Shown here piece by piece: positions 28,871 through 37,582 of a stretch of DNA of 64,000 nucleotides. This stretch comes from Aminiphilus circumscriptus DSM 16581 (lineage in GTDB: Bacteria; Synergistota; Synergistia; Synergistales; Aminiphilaceae). The stretch spans positions 558,001 through 622,000 of the forward strand of contig NZ_JAFY01000002.1 in the NCBI RefSeq assembly GCF_000526375.1, read 5' to 3'. Within the stretch, counting starts at the first letter, position 1; the number at the start of each line of letters is the position of its first letter. The notes under the pieces were generated by a model that did no database searches, was not told the origin of the DNA, and saw only the letters and a program-made list of their open reading frames with translations. Both the position numbers and the translations under genes were made by a program.

Positions 28871-30547
28871 ATGTTCCGAAGACAGAAAGGGTTCCTGGCG
28901 TTCGTGGTTGGTCTTGGTGTGTTTTTTGCACTCGCAGGAGTGGTGGCGGCGTCAGAAACGCCTCTGGTGCTGACCGGAAAGAATCTCACCATTGAGGACA
29001 TCGTCAGCGTCGCGGTGGAAGGCAGAAAAGTAGCGGTGTCCGAGGAAGCCATGAAAAACGTATCGCACAGCTATGATACAGTCATGAAGGCCGCCGTTGA
29101 GGGGATGCCGGTGTACGGTCTGACGGTGGGGGTGGGCTGGAACAAGGATCGTCCCGTTTTTACGACCGTGGAGGGTAAAAAAGTCCTTTCAGATGAACTG
29201 CTTAATATGTCAAAAAAATTTAATATTATTTCCCTCCGAGCGCATTGTGCTGGTGTGGGTTCCTTTTTGCCGGTCGAGGTAGTCAGAGCGGGCATGCTCT
29301 CACGGCTAAACCAGTTTTTGACGGGGATTCCCGGTGTGCAGCCGTATGTCGTAAAAATTTATGAGAGATATCTGAATGAGGGCATCACACCGTTAGTTCC
29401 CTCAAAGGGAACCGTCGGTCAGGCGGATATTACCCTTTCTTCTCATATCGGACTCGCGATGGTGGGAGAATGGGATGTGTTGTACAAAGGCGAAAGAATG
29501 CCTGCCCTCGAGGTCATGAAGGCGCTTCAAATCGAGCCCCTGGTTCCCGTCGGAAAAGATTTTCTTTCCATCCTGAGCACCAACGCCCTTGCTCTCGGGC
29601 AGGCCGCGTTGGCAGTTGCGGAGGCCGGGCATTTCCTTGAAATCTCTTATCCCGCCTTCGGTCTTTTCCTGGAGGGGTACAACGGCAATGTGGCGCCCTT
29701 CATGAAGGAAGTCGCGGAAATACGCCCCTTTGAGGGATATGTGGAAGCGGCGGAAAAGATGCGTAAAACTCTAGAAGGTTCGTATCTTTATAAACCGAGT
29801 GAAACACGAGCCATGCAGGATCCTCTTTCCATTCGTTCGATGGCGTACACGTTGGGAAACGTGGAGGTCGCTCTGAAGCGAGCACGTGCAGCCCTGATTC
29901 TCGCAGTGAACCATACGGACGACAATCCGGCGGTGATCTGGGATGCGAAAAAGGGTAAAGACAGGGATCCGCAGACATCTCGTTACTTCCTGGGAGACGA
30001 AGGAGCGATCTTTCCGACGGCGAACTTCGAGATTCTCCCCGTCGTAAGGGAACTCGACAGTCTGAACGTTGCCCTCGCTCAGATGTCAAACCGCCTTGTC
30101 ATGCAGACAATCCGCCTTGAAGACCCGAAATTCACGAACCTGACGAGGTTTCTCTCCGATCCGGAGAATCCCGGTCATGCCTTTGGAGCCATCCAGAAGC
30201 CTCTTGTTGAAATGGATACCGAAAATCGCATGCTTGCCGCTCCGACTCAACTCGGAGCCATTGCGCTGGCTGGCAATATCGAGGATACGGCCGGATGTAC
30301 GTTGATATCGGTCCGCTCGCTCGAACAGATAACGGAAAATCTTTATGGTATTCTTTCGCTTCAGCTTCTGCATTCCACGCAAGCAGTGGATCTCAGGAAA
30401 TCTCAGATGAAGGACGAGCTTTTCATGGCGGAAACAACTCAAAAATTGTATGATGCCTACAGAAAAGTGGTTCCCTTCGTTGATCAGGACAGACCTTTCA
30501 CAAAAGATATCGCCGAAGGCATCGAATTTTTAAAAAATATGCATTAA
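28871..30547 (+). CDS. Secreted HAL/PAL-fold lyase lacking the MIO triad (ergothionase-like candidate)
   Basis: A 558-residue protein with a clear signal peptide (residues 1-28, FVVGLGVFFALAGVVAA) and the fold of histidine/phenylalanine ammonia-lyases. YGLTVGVG near 82 corresponds to YGxNTGFG, AMQDPLSIRSMAYTLG near 314 to QDxYSxRxxPQxxG, and NHTDDNPAV near 347 to the SDNP motif. The segment that should hold the cofactor-forming Ala-Ser-Gly reads GTVGQADIT (180-188), so MIO cannot form from these residues. Ergothionase belongs to this superfamily and eliminates trimethylamine from a histidine betaine; a similar MIO-independent elimination is my best guess. GAGGGAGGTAGAGCG precedes the ATG. Confidence 0.82.
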   Translation: MFRRQKGFLAFVVGLGVFFALAGVVAASETPLVLTGKNLTIEDIVSVAVEGRKVAVSEEAMKNVSHSYDTVMKAAVEGMPVYGLTVGVGWNKDRPVFTTVEGKKVLSDELLNMSKKFNIISLRAHCAGVGSFLPVEVVRAGMLSRLNQFLTGIPGVQPYVVKIYERYLNEGITPLVPSKGTVGQADITLSSHIGLAMVGEWDVLYKGERMPALEVMKALQIEPLVPVGKDFLSILSTNALALGQAALAVAEAGHFLEISYPAFGLFLEGYNGNVAPFMKEVAEIRPFEGYVEAAEKMRKTLEGSYLYKPSETRAMQDPLSIRSMAYTLGNVEVALKRARAALILAVNHTDDNPAVIWDAKKGKDRDPQTSRYFLGDEGAIFPTANFEILPVVRELDSLNVALAQMSNRLVMQTIRLEDPKFTNLTRFLSDPENPGHAFGAIQKPLVEMDTENRMLAAPTQLGAIALAGNIEDTAGCTLISVRSLEQITENLYGILSLQLLHSTQAVDLRKSQMKDELFMAETTQKLYDAYRKVVPFVDQDRPFTKDIAEGIEFLKNMH

Positions 30548-30679
30548 ATTGTTAAAGTCACCTTCTCGGGGAGTCGTGTCGAAAATGCGCACGTGTTCTC
30601 CCGTGCAATCGTTGGTTGGATGAAAAACCACGACGCCGGTGTTTTCTGTAGAATTGTGCATCATGTTTTTGGTCTATGT

Positions 30680-30723
30680 GAAGGGCCTTTCGCGAGCCGG
30701 GCGAAGGCCCTTCCGTCTTTTTC
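30680..30723 (+). terminator. Rho-independent terminator of the lyase gene
   Basis: GAAGGGCCTTTCGC and GCGAAGGCCCTTC pair around a seven-base loop and are followed by CGTCTTTTT, about 130 bases after the stop codon at 30547. A classic intrinsic terminator. Confidence 0.85.
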
Positions 30724-30731
30724 AGATTATG

Positions 30732-30832
30732 GGAATCTCTGAATAAGGCTGCGTCAGCCCCGCAGGGCGCCTCGCAGAGCCTGATGCGACTTGAGGTCAA
30801 GGGAAAGCGAAAGGCCTTTATTCAGAGCTTCC
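30732..30832 (-). repeat. MITE-1, copy 3 (reverse)
   Basis: A 101-bp full-length copy in inverted orientation between the terminator of the lyase gene and the left end of the IS256-family element, eleven bases away. Both terminal inverted repeats are intact (GGAATCTCTGAATAA; other strand GGAAGCTCTGAATAA). Confidence 0.8.
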
Positions 30833-30843
30833 TATGCTCTAAA

Positions 30844-32195
30844 GAGTGTGCAAAAAGTGCTTGCGGAGGGGGATTCAAAAAAAGAAGGTCATGGTGTATG
30901 TAGGTTGTCTGCAGCGCACAAGCAACCCTAGCCCTTAGGAGGCGATACACCATGACCGGAAAGAAGCATAGCAGTCGTTTCGCTGGAATGAAAGCCCTTT
31001 TCGGGAACGAAACGGACGCCCTGAAGACCCTGATGAAGGAAGTGCTGCAAGAAATCCTTGACGGGGAAATGACGGAACTCCTTGGAGCCGAACGACATGA
31101 GCGCAACACAGAACGTACGGGTTATCGGTCAGGCTACTATACCCGAAGTCTGGTCACGCGAATCGGCAAGCTGGAACTGCGGATTCCCAGAGACCGCAAC
31201 GGAGAATTCTCCACGGCACTGTTCGAGCGTTATCAGCGCAGTGAGAAGGCATTGGTGGCGGCTCTGGCGGAAATGTATGTGCAGGGCGTGTCCACGCGCA
31301 AAGTGACGGCGATCACCGAGGAATTGTGCGGACATCGTTTTTCCGCGAGCAGCATCAGCGCCATCAACAAAGGTCTCGATGAAGCCCTGTCTCGTTTTGC
31401 GAACCGTCCCCTTGACGAAGAGTACCCGTATTTGATTCTGGATGCCCGCTACGAGAAAGTTCGCGAGAACGGAGTTATCCGTTCCCAGGCGGTACAGATC
31501 GCCATCGGAATCAACCGGGAGGGGCAGCGGCAGATCTTGGCGGTGGAATTGGCTCCCCGTGAAACGGCAAGCAGTTGGAAAGAGTTTCTTCTCGGGCTCA
31601 AGCTACGGGGTTTGCGCGGTGTCGAATTCGTGGTATCCGACGACCACGCAGGACTTCGTTCGGCCATCGGAGAGACCCTGCTCGAAGCATCTTGGCAGCG
31701 TTGCTACGTCCATTTTCTGCGGAATGCTCTGGATCATCTGCCCCGTAAGGCCGATGACGATTGTCTCCAGGAACTCCGCTGGATCTACGACCGCCGGGAC
31801 ATTATGGAGGCCCACCGGGATCTGACGTCCTGGATCACCAAATGGCAGAGGAAATATCCGAAGCTTGTTGACTGGGTGGAGGAGAACATAGAGGAGACGC
31901 TGACCTTCTACCGGCTTCCCAGAGCACATCACAAGCATCTGAAGTCAACCAATATGCTGGAACGGCTCAACGAAGAGATCAAGAGAAGGACCCGGGTCGT
32001 CCGTATCTTCCCAAACACCGATGCATGTCAGCGCCTGATACGGGCACTGTGCGTCGAAACCCACGAGGCGTGGCTGGAGTCCAGTCGCTACCTCAACATG
32101 GACCTGTTGATCGAACACAAAAAGGCACTCTTGGAAAAGTGTGGCTAATCGCCGCAGACGGCCGCCAAACACCATGAAAACCTTTTTGCACAACT
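30844..32195 (+). mobile_element. IS256-family insertion sequence
   Basis: An apparently intact element of about 1.35 kb. Its ends share TGTGCAAAAAG as imperfect inverted repeats (left at 30847-30857; right at 32182-32192 on the other strand), flanking a full-length transposase gene. I cannot see a convincing 8-9 bp target duplication, so the exact boundaries are uncertain by several bases. Confidence 0.75.
30952..32148 (+). CDS. IS256-family transposase
   Basis: A 398-residue Mutator-like DDE transposase. Family landmarks are the N-terminal RTGYRSGYYTRSL, IPRDRNGEF, the region LILDARYEKVRENG with the first catalytic Asp, FVVSDDHAGLRSAI with the second, and NMLERLNEEIKRRTRVVRIF with the Glu. 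The C-terminal NMLERLN...RxVRIFPN signature is fully conserved and there is no frameshift, so it is probably active. TAGGAGGCGATACACC precedes the ATG. Confidence 0.95.
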   Translation: MTGKKHSSRFAGMKALFGNETDALKTLMKEVLQEILDGEMTELLGAERHERNTERTGYRSGYYTRSLVTRIGKLELRIPRDRNGEFSTALFERYQRSEKALVAALAEMYVQGVSTRKVTAITEELCGHRFSASSISAINKGLDEALSRFANRPLDEEYPYLILDARYEKVRENGVIRSQAVQIAIGINREGQRQILAVELAPRETASSWKEFLLGLKLRGLRGVEFVVSDDHAGLRSAIGETLLEASWQRCYVHFLRNALDHLPRKADDDCLQELRWIYDRRDIMEAHRDLTSWITKWQRKYPKLVDWVEENIEETLTFYRLPRAHHKHLKSTNMLERLNEEIKRRTRVVRIFPNTDACQRLIRALCVETHEAWLESSRYLNMDLLIEHKKALLEKCG

Positions 32196-32423
32196 TGACG
32201 CACACAACTCTTTTTCAGGAGAGAATGCGCGATCGTATCGGACGCTCAGAGGGTTCGGTGCGCGAAAGAAATGGACACCCTGATAACGTATAATACGCCT
32301 AGGAAACGACTTCTCAAGGAAGAAAGTTCCTCTCTTGCCTTCAGCGAGAGCGCAGCGCTATAGGACAGCGCTTGCATCTATTGCGCTCGCCTTCTTCGAT
32401 GCTCCGATGAAGTGCATCGCTTT

Positions 32424-32439
32424 TGTTTCACGTGAAACC
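32424..32439. other. parS-like centromere site 1
   Basis: TGTTTCACGTGAAACC matches the universal parS palindrome TGTTTCACGTGAAACA at 15 of 16 positions. It lies in a gene-free stretch (32149-32767), 13 kb from parAB. ParB of the same chromosome would be expected to bind it. Confidence 0.85.
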
Positions 32440-32592
32440 TTTCGTTCGCGTTCGAAAAGGGAGGACGTTTTCGGGCGGCGAAGCCGATCTGTGGCGGAGA
32501 TGTGCTCAAAAGGATTCGAGCGTGAGGAGCGGTAGAGGCGTTCGTTCTTGTGTTATTCTCTGGGGAGGCATTGTGGTTGTCTTTTCGACGGA

Positions 32593-32610
32593 GCCTTATT
32601 CAGAGATTCC
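32593..32610 (+). repeat. MITE-1 end fragment
   Basis: Eighteen bases, GCCTTATTCAGAGATTCC, identical to the right end of the 100-bp MITE. The rest of the element is gone. It may be a relic of excision or recombination next to the IS256 element. Confidence 0.55.
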
Positions 32611-32767
32611 CTATGCCACAAGAGGTGAGGCGCCAGACTCCTTGACAAAATTCGCATCCCAAGGCTGCCCCCGGCGACTTCCAAGCTGCATGCTCCTATT
32701 ATGATCGCAACTCTTCGGGCTATTTCTGCTCCCCAATTGAAACAACTTTATTCTAGGAGGTGTACGC

Positions 32768-33265
32768 ATGAAAAAAATCTTTGCTCCCTGGAGAATGTCC
32801 TACATCGGTTCGATTCCTCCGAGTGACTGTATTTTCTGCGATTTTCCCGCCCGCGGGGACGATTGCGCCACATTCATTCTCCATCGTGGAGAGACCTGTT
32901 TCACCATCATGAACATCTATCCGTACAATCCCGGGCATGTCATGGTCATCCCTTTTCGACACGTTGCCGATTACGATGGACTTCGTGACGAAGAATTGCT
33001 TGAAATGCACCGGACGGTGCGGCAATGGCTGCGTGTGATACGCAAGATCATGGCTCCGCAGGGCTTCAATTTGGGGGTCAACGTCGGAAAAGTCGCGGGA
33101 GCGGGTGTCGCTGGACATGTCCATTTGCATATTGTGCCGCGATGGAACGGGGATACGAACTTCATGCCGGTCTTCGGCGACGTCCGAGTTGTCCCCGAAG
33201 CACTGGAAGCCACGTACGGCAGGCTCAAAGAGGGATGGAACGAAGATGTCCCGAGCGACGCATAA
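32768..33265 (+). CDS. HIT family hydrolase (Ap4A phosphorylase/hydrolase-like)
   Basis: A 165-residue histidine-triad nucleotide-binding protein. The N-terminal CIFCDFP zinc-type motif, the PYNPGHVMVIPFRHVADY core and the catalytic triad GAGVAGHVHLHIVPRWNGD (HxHxH) are all present. Relatives in this subgroup act on AppppA or adenylylated amines. TAGGAGGTGTACGC precedes the ATG. The 3' end overlaps the YigZ gene by 20 bases, so both are expressed together. Confidence 0.92.
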   Translation: MKKIFAPWRMSYIGSIPPSDCIFCDFPARGDDCATFILHRGETCFTIMNIYPYNPGHVMVIPFRHVADYDGLRDEELLEMHRTVRQWLRVIRKIMAPQGFNLGVNVGKVAGAGVAGHVHLHIVPRWNGDTNFMPVFGDVRVVPEALEATYGRLKEGWNEDVPSDA

Positions 33266-33893
33266 GGTGGAACAACAGGACTGCTTTCTTGAGCCCGCCA
33301 CGTCATCGGACGTGGCGCGCACCATTCGTCGATCCCTTTTTCTCGGTCATGTTCGGCGGGCCACGACGGAAGAGGAAGCGCGAGACCACATTCGAGACAT
33401 TTCAAGGCAATATGCGGATGCAAACCACAATTGCTGGGCTTATCGGGTTGGATATCCCTCCGTTCGTGAATATTATTCGGATGCGGGAGAACCTTCGGGA
33501 TCTGCGGGGAAACCGATCTTGGGTGCCATTCTCCGGAGTGGGCTCACGCATGTTGTCGTTGTGGTGACGCGCTATTTCGGCGGCATTAAATTGGGAGTTC
33601 GTGGCCTCATCGATGCTTACAGCGGCGTGACCACCGAAGCCCTGTCCTTGGCGGGAGTGCGGGAATCACGTCTGTCCAGCCTTTTTCGCGTGACCGTTCC
33701 TTACGAGGGGTACCAGCTTCTTTTGCGTCGCCTCGCTCCGTTTGGTGTCACGGAGAGCGATCTCTTTCCGGATTTCGGTGCTTCGATCGTCTTTGACGTT
33801 GCCGTACCGCGCTCAATGGAGGATGAAGTGGAAGCGCTTTTCGACGGACATGCGAAGCGGGGACTGCTTCTCGCCTGGGAGCGTCGATCATAA
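33246..33893 (+). CDS. yigZ: YigZ/IMPACT family protein
   Basis: About 215 residues in two domains. The N-terminal IMPACT (UPF0029) domain has the signatures NHNCWAYRVG, DAGEPSGSAGKPIL and VVVVTRYFGGIKLGVRGLIDAYSG. A C-terminal ferredoxin-like DUF1949 domain follows. Members are thought to act in ribosome or tRNA quality control, with no firm reaction. The ATG at 33246 is inside the end of the HIT gene; the frame is open further upstream but that part is a shadow of HIT. Confidence 0.92.
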   Translation: MSRATHKVEQQDCFLEPATSSDVARTIRRSLFLGHVRRATTEEEARDHIRDISRQYADANHNCWAYRVGYPSVREYYSDAGEPSGSAGKPILGAILRSGLTHVVVVVTRYFGGIKLGVRGLIDAYSGVTTEALSLAGVRESRLSSLFRVTVPYEGYQLLLRRLAPFGVTESDLFPDFGASIVFDVAVPRSMEDEVEALFDGHAKRGLLLAWERRS

Positions 33894-34029
33894 AGAATGC
33901 CTGTGTGCGCAGCGTTATCCCGTAGTTGTATGCTGTTCGGGAGTCCGGAGGAAAGATTTTTCCTTCGGTGTTTTTTTTATAGAGAACACCCATGGAGCGG
34001 GTGCCGAAAATTCCGGTGCGATGACCTTT

Positions 34030-34187
34030 TGTAGGCTCCGAAAGTTTTTTCAGTCGGGACGAGAGGAACTCGTTCAAATCCTCCTTTACAATGTGCTTTC
34101 TCGCGGTCTTCCAGACGTTTCCAGACTTCGCCAAGGTGACTCCTCTTCGTCAAAAGGGGCTTTTCTGATTTCGTTGATCCGGGTCAT
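34030..34187 (-). pseudogene. IS21-family IstA N-terminal remnant
   Basis: On minus, MTRINEIRKAPFDEEE and, after a frameshift, LAKSGNVWKTARKHIVKED match the helix-turn-helix start of IstA transposases (NEIRKLFFDEG...SxKTARKYxxxDD). Nothing downstream is intact. The flanking stretches 33894-34030 and 34187-34690 show no recognisable gene. Confidence 0.45.
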
Positions 34188-34689
34188 CGCGAGTATTTCC
34201 CCTTCCTTCTCCTTCGGCGTTTGAAAAAAACCCTCAAAGAGATAACGGGATTCTGATTCGGGTCGTGCTTTCAATGACCTCTGTGCGACTCCTGGGATTT
34301 CTCCTCTGCAAAATGAGAAAATTCCACTTCACAGCGTCGGCCATTTTTCTCTTTTGCAACAAACACAAACGGACCGCCAGGAGCAGCGAAATGTGGACCA
34401 CTCCGGCATTTTTCCGAAAGTCTACTCTTCCTCTGTCCATGATGAGCCATGCTTTTCCGGGAGTGAGATGAATCGATTGCTCTCCGGGAGGAAAAAGGCG
34501 CTTTCGTGTGCTCTGTCTTTTGGTGGGTCGGATGGTGTTTTGGAAGCTTTCGCCAGAGGAGAACTCTTTTGCTCTGATGCTCGGGGACCGAGTACAGGGT
34601 ACAGCATTTCTTTCCTGTTGCAAGGACGCGTTTTCCCTCTGGGCGTGTCACGGAAAGAGAGACGTTTCTTTATCTTTGGAAGACCCTGA

Positions 34690-35230
34690 ACACGCTTCTC
34701 GAAAAATGTTCACAGCGGGTCGAAGAGGCGAAACTCCTCCGCACAGAACCTGTTTCCCGCACCCAGAACGGCAGAAGTGAGGAATGTTGCGGTCTTGCGG
34801 GCCTTTTTTTAAGCGCAGTTTCGATTTTTGGAGATCCCCCATGGGCAGGAGAAAGTCTCTCGTCATGGTGAGATTGCACAGAGCCAAGAGCGCGTGCACG
34901 GACACCGGTATTTTTGGCGAGACGCTTGTAGCGGACTTTGGGAAATCCGAAGACGCATGTGACGATGGAGAAGACATGTTCGGGCTTTCCGAAACGGACC
35001 TTTGAAAGAGGACGGGTTTTCTCTTTCGCTTCTTCGGGGAGCGTTTGTGCTTCGTGGCGCTCTTTTGAGTATGGTCCACGGGCAGGGGGCTGGTCCAGAT
35101 CGTCTCCTCCACCACGGCACGGTGTTGGCCGTCCTGGGAGAGAACGTTCAGTTGCGGGAAAAGCACCGGATGGAGGAGGCACGAAGATGCGACGCGCAGG
35201 AAGACAAGCTGGTTTGGCGAAAAAAGTTGC
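34690..35230 (-). pseudogene. Decayed IS5-family transposase, copy 2
   Basis: On minus the frames contain AVVEETIWTSPLPVDHT and then VFGFPKVRYKRLAKNTGVRA, the latter a C-terminal hallmark of IS5-type transposases (FGFxKVRYRGLAKNTxxL). Frameshifts break the gene. Its 3' flank, with AAAATGTTCACxGCGGG, is shared with the remnant at 39282-39600, showing that both come from the same element type. Confidence 0.6.
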
Positions 35231-35640
35231 ACAGTTTCGTCCGGTTCATATTCGTTTGCGGCTGGGGTGGGTCAATTCTTCGTGTCGCCTACGGGTCAAT
35301 TTTTGATATCGCTTGACATCTCTTTACATGGGAGCCGTCAATACCTGTCTTTTGCGGGGCGATTCTCTCGAGTCGAAAGTTCCGCAGGGGATCGCACAAA
35401 TCTCTTGCCTGAAATGCCCGGAGAAAAGCGACGTCGAAGAAAAGATGCGACGTCAAAAGAACAAAAAAAGTCAAGCCTTTTCAACGCTCTCGTCTGTGAA
35501 AATCTTCCCTCAATCGCTTTCGCGTCCAAAGCACCACGTGCCGGAAGTTCTCGGAAAGAATGTCGTGTACGTCGCCTCTGTGAGGATTTCCGCAAGGGGC
35601 GTCGATGTCCGAGAGCGTGCGTTTGATGAAACAGTCTCGC

Positions 35641-35669
35641 TTGCGCAAAAAAAGGGTTTCTCGTATACT
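35641..35669 (+). promoter_or_regulatory. bioY promoter
   Basis: TTGCGC (35641-35646) and TATACT (35664-35669) are separated by 17 bases, immediately upstream of the operator-like palindrome and 53 bases before the ATG. Confidence 0.55.
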
Positions 35670-35709
35670 CTCATTGTCAACCATAAATAAAAAATAAGTT
35701 GACAATGAG
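35670..35709 (+). promoter_or_regulatory. BirA-type biotin operator
   Basis: CTCATTGTCAAC and GTTGACAATGAG are perfect 12-bp inverted arms separated by 16 AT-rich bases. BirA repressor sites have the form TTGTNAACC-N14-16-GGTTNACAA; this site differs only slightly and lies at the expected transcription start of bioY. Repression of bioY by biotinyl-AMP-BirA is inferred. Confidence 0.7.
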
Positions 35710-35721
35710 GGGCGATTGTGG

Positions 35722-36291
35722 ATGGCACGCACGCGTACAATGGTTCTTGCTTCGCTGTTCGCTGGATTGACGGCTGTGGGAGCACAAATTGTTCTTCCAT
35801 TTCCGCTCGTTCCGATGACTCTCCAGACGTTTTTCGTGCTTCTTTCGGGAATCCTTCTGGGAGCGAGGGGAGGCGTCCTCGCGCAGACCCTGTACGTTCT
35901 TATGGGCCTGCTCGGTCTTCCCGTTTTTGCCGGAGGTTCCGGAGGGCCACAGACGCTTTTTTCTCCCACCTTTGGCTTTCTCGTTGGATTCATCGCGGCA
36001 GCCTGGATCGGAGGGCGCATTGTGGAGCTTCCCACGAAGAGCGAGTCTCCCTGGCGGTACATCCTCGCCAGCGCAGTGGCTCTTGTGGTCATCTACGTTT
36101 TTGGCGTGGCAGGAGTCTTCCTGAACTTGAACTATCTCGCCGGAAAGCCGATCTCAATGCTCGCGACATTGAAAATCGCCCTTCTGCCCTTTCTTGTTCC
36201 GGATCTCCTGAAAGGGACCGTCGTCTCGTTGATCGCGATTCGAGTGGGAACGAGAGTGCGTGAACTTTCGCCGCTCTCTGGAAACATCTAG
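35722..36291 (+). CDS. bioY: BioY, biotin ECF transporter substrate-binding subunit
   Basis: A 189-residue integral membrane protein with six hydrophobic segments that captures biotin for an energy-coupling-factor transporter or works alone. Family marks are PLVPMTLQTFFVLLSGILLG, ARGGVLAQTLYVLMGLLGLPVF and GGPQTLFSPTFGFLVGFI. A TTG two codons upstream of the ATG is also in frame; I use the ATG (GAGGGG ten bases ahead). The operator upstream implies control by BirA. No ecfA or ecfT gene is adjacent. Confidence 0.93.
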   Translation: MARTRTMVLASLFAGLTAVGAQIVLPFPLVPMTLQTFFVLLSGILLGARGGVLAQTLYVLMGLLGLPVFAGGSGGPQTLFSPTFGFLVGFIAAAWIGGRIVELPTKSESPWRYILASAVALVVIYVFGVAGVFLNLNYLAGKPISMLATLKIALLPFLVPDLLKGTVVSLIAIRVGTRVRELSPLSGNI

Positions 36292-36339
36292 GTAGGGCCT
36301 TCTTTACAGAAAAGCTCCGAGATCGAGGTGTCCGGACTG

Positions 36340-36386
36340 AAAAAGGGCGTTCCTTCCGTTTGATGACGGAGGGAGCGCCCTTTTTC
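36340..36386. terminator. Bidirectional terminator after bioY
   Basis: AAAAAGGGCG and CGCCCTTTTT form the outer stem and TTCCGT/ACGGAG the inner one, giving A-rich and T-rich flanks on both strands. It lies 50 bases after the bioY stop. From here to 36690 no gene is visible. Confidence 0.8.
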
Positions 36387-36612
36387 TCTTTCTGCTCCAC
36401 CGGTCAGATTGTAGAACGGTGAGGAAGAGGAAGAAGCTTGAGGAGGAACGCGGAGGGGCCTCTCTCGAAAGAGGCGGTTTCCTCGGAGTTCAGCCCAGAA
36501 GCGTGCAGAAAAAGAGCGGATAAAGGAATTGACCTATTCTGATCAAAAAAAGAGTTCCTCTCTCCGGGGCTGTCCCGAAAGAAAAGAAAGCTGCCCTGCG
36601 GAGAAAGAGCAT

Positions 36613-36628
36613 CGTTTCACGTGAAACA
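36613..36628. other. parS-like centromere site 2
   Basis: CGTTTCACGTGAAACA matches parS at 15 of 16 positions. Together with the site at 32424 it defines a two-site centromere about 13-20 kb from parAB, again in non-coding DNA. Confidence 0.85.
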
Positions 36629-36689
36629 CATGGCGTCGCAAAAGTAAAAGAGGAGGGACGTCGGGCTCTCTGCGCGGAGGGGTGAAAGC

Positions 36690-37115
36690 AGGCGTTGCGT
36701 TCGTTGTTGCAGCGAGAGAGACATGCCACAGCGACAGGGGGGCTGGGCCGAATCGCTCCCGGAAGGCCTCGGGCGGTTTCCACGGTACACCGTGGGAACC
36801 GAGAGGAAAAGCTGCTCCCGGTGAATCACCTGCGCCGGGGACCAGTGCTTCTTCATTCCCCGGCGCAGGATCTCCAGAACGAAGGGATCGGACAGTTTCA
36901 GAGACCTTCGACAGAATTCGCGAACCTTGCCAGAGCGGTCCTGAGCTCGAACTCCACTGTCGTCACGGGCGCCGCCGCCTGCGCGGAATCTCCCGGCGGA
37001 TGGCGCTCCTGGAACGCCCGATCCGGGAAGCGATCACCTGTGGAGATACTCCGATTCGCAGGCCGATGACGATGATGATCTCGCGCTCGTCTCTGGGAAG
37101 ATGGTGGTGGCTCAT
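36690..37115 (-). pseudogene. IS30-family transposase remnant
   Basis: On minus, MSHHHLPRDEREIIIVIGLR and then ASRIGRSRSAIRREI give the helix-turn-helix start of IS30 transposases (EERxxIxxLxxxGxSxxxIAxxLGRSxSTISREI). After a stop and a frameshift, RRGMKKHWSPAQVI resembles the family's WSPEQI segment. The catalytic half is missing. Confidence 0.6.
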
Positions 37116-37218
37116 GGCCGGTTTCTCCCGCTAGTTGGCTGTTATGGTGACTCCATCTTAGCGAAGGACTTGTCATGGACCTACTTGTTTTTTTCTCGGG
37201 GGAGCTCTCCCTTGGTCC

Positions 37219-37242
37219 TTGTTGCGTTTGAAGTGTAAATCC
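37219..37242 (+). repeat. 24-bp repeat shared with 59279
   Basis: The 24 bases starting TTGTTGCGTTTGAAGTG are identical at 37219-37242 and 59279-59302; both are followed within 20 bases by a TAAATCCACC-like stretch. Possibly the end of a lost insertion element. Confidence 0.5.
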
Positions 37243-37289
37243 GTCAGTGGTAAATCCACCGAGCAAGAACGCCTCACAAAAAAGCCAAG

Positions 37290-37389
37290 GGAAGCTCTGA
37301 ATAAAGACCTTTCGCTTTCCCTTGACTCGGGTTGCATCAGGCTCTGCGAGGCACCCTGCGGGGCTGACGCAGCCTTATTCAAAGATTCC
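37290..37389 (+). repeat. MITE-1, copy 4 (forward)
   Basis: Full-length 100-bp copy with GGAAGCTCTGAATAA at the left and GGAATCTTTGAATAA as complement of the right end. It lies between the IS30 remnant and the response-regulator gene. Confidence 0.8.
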
Positions 37390-37582
37390 AAAAGAGGAAG
37401 CGGTGAGGCGTGGGAGTGAAATTTCGGTGTTTCGTCTCCGTTTTTGGGGGGTGTCTCCGGGAGGGGTGTTCCTTTCGTACCGCCTGTTCAGGTGTCACGC
37501 GACGGTGTGTGTCGCCTTGTCGAGGAAATTTCCGAAGCCGCATGCCCCTGATGCCTCCTCCGGAGGAGGAGCTGGCCGGAAA

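Noticed and set aside
32277-32300. TATAAT-like -10 element near 32289
   Set aside because: No -35 at proper distance and no gene follows within a reasonable range.
32805-32825. GGTTCGATTCC, reminiscent of a tRNA T-arm
   Set aside because: It lies inside the HIT coding sequence and no acceptor stem or anticodon arm surrounds it.
35722-35724. TTG at 35716 as bioY start
   Set aside because: The ATG two codons later has the same reading and is the more common start; the difference is only two residues.
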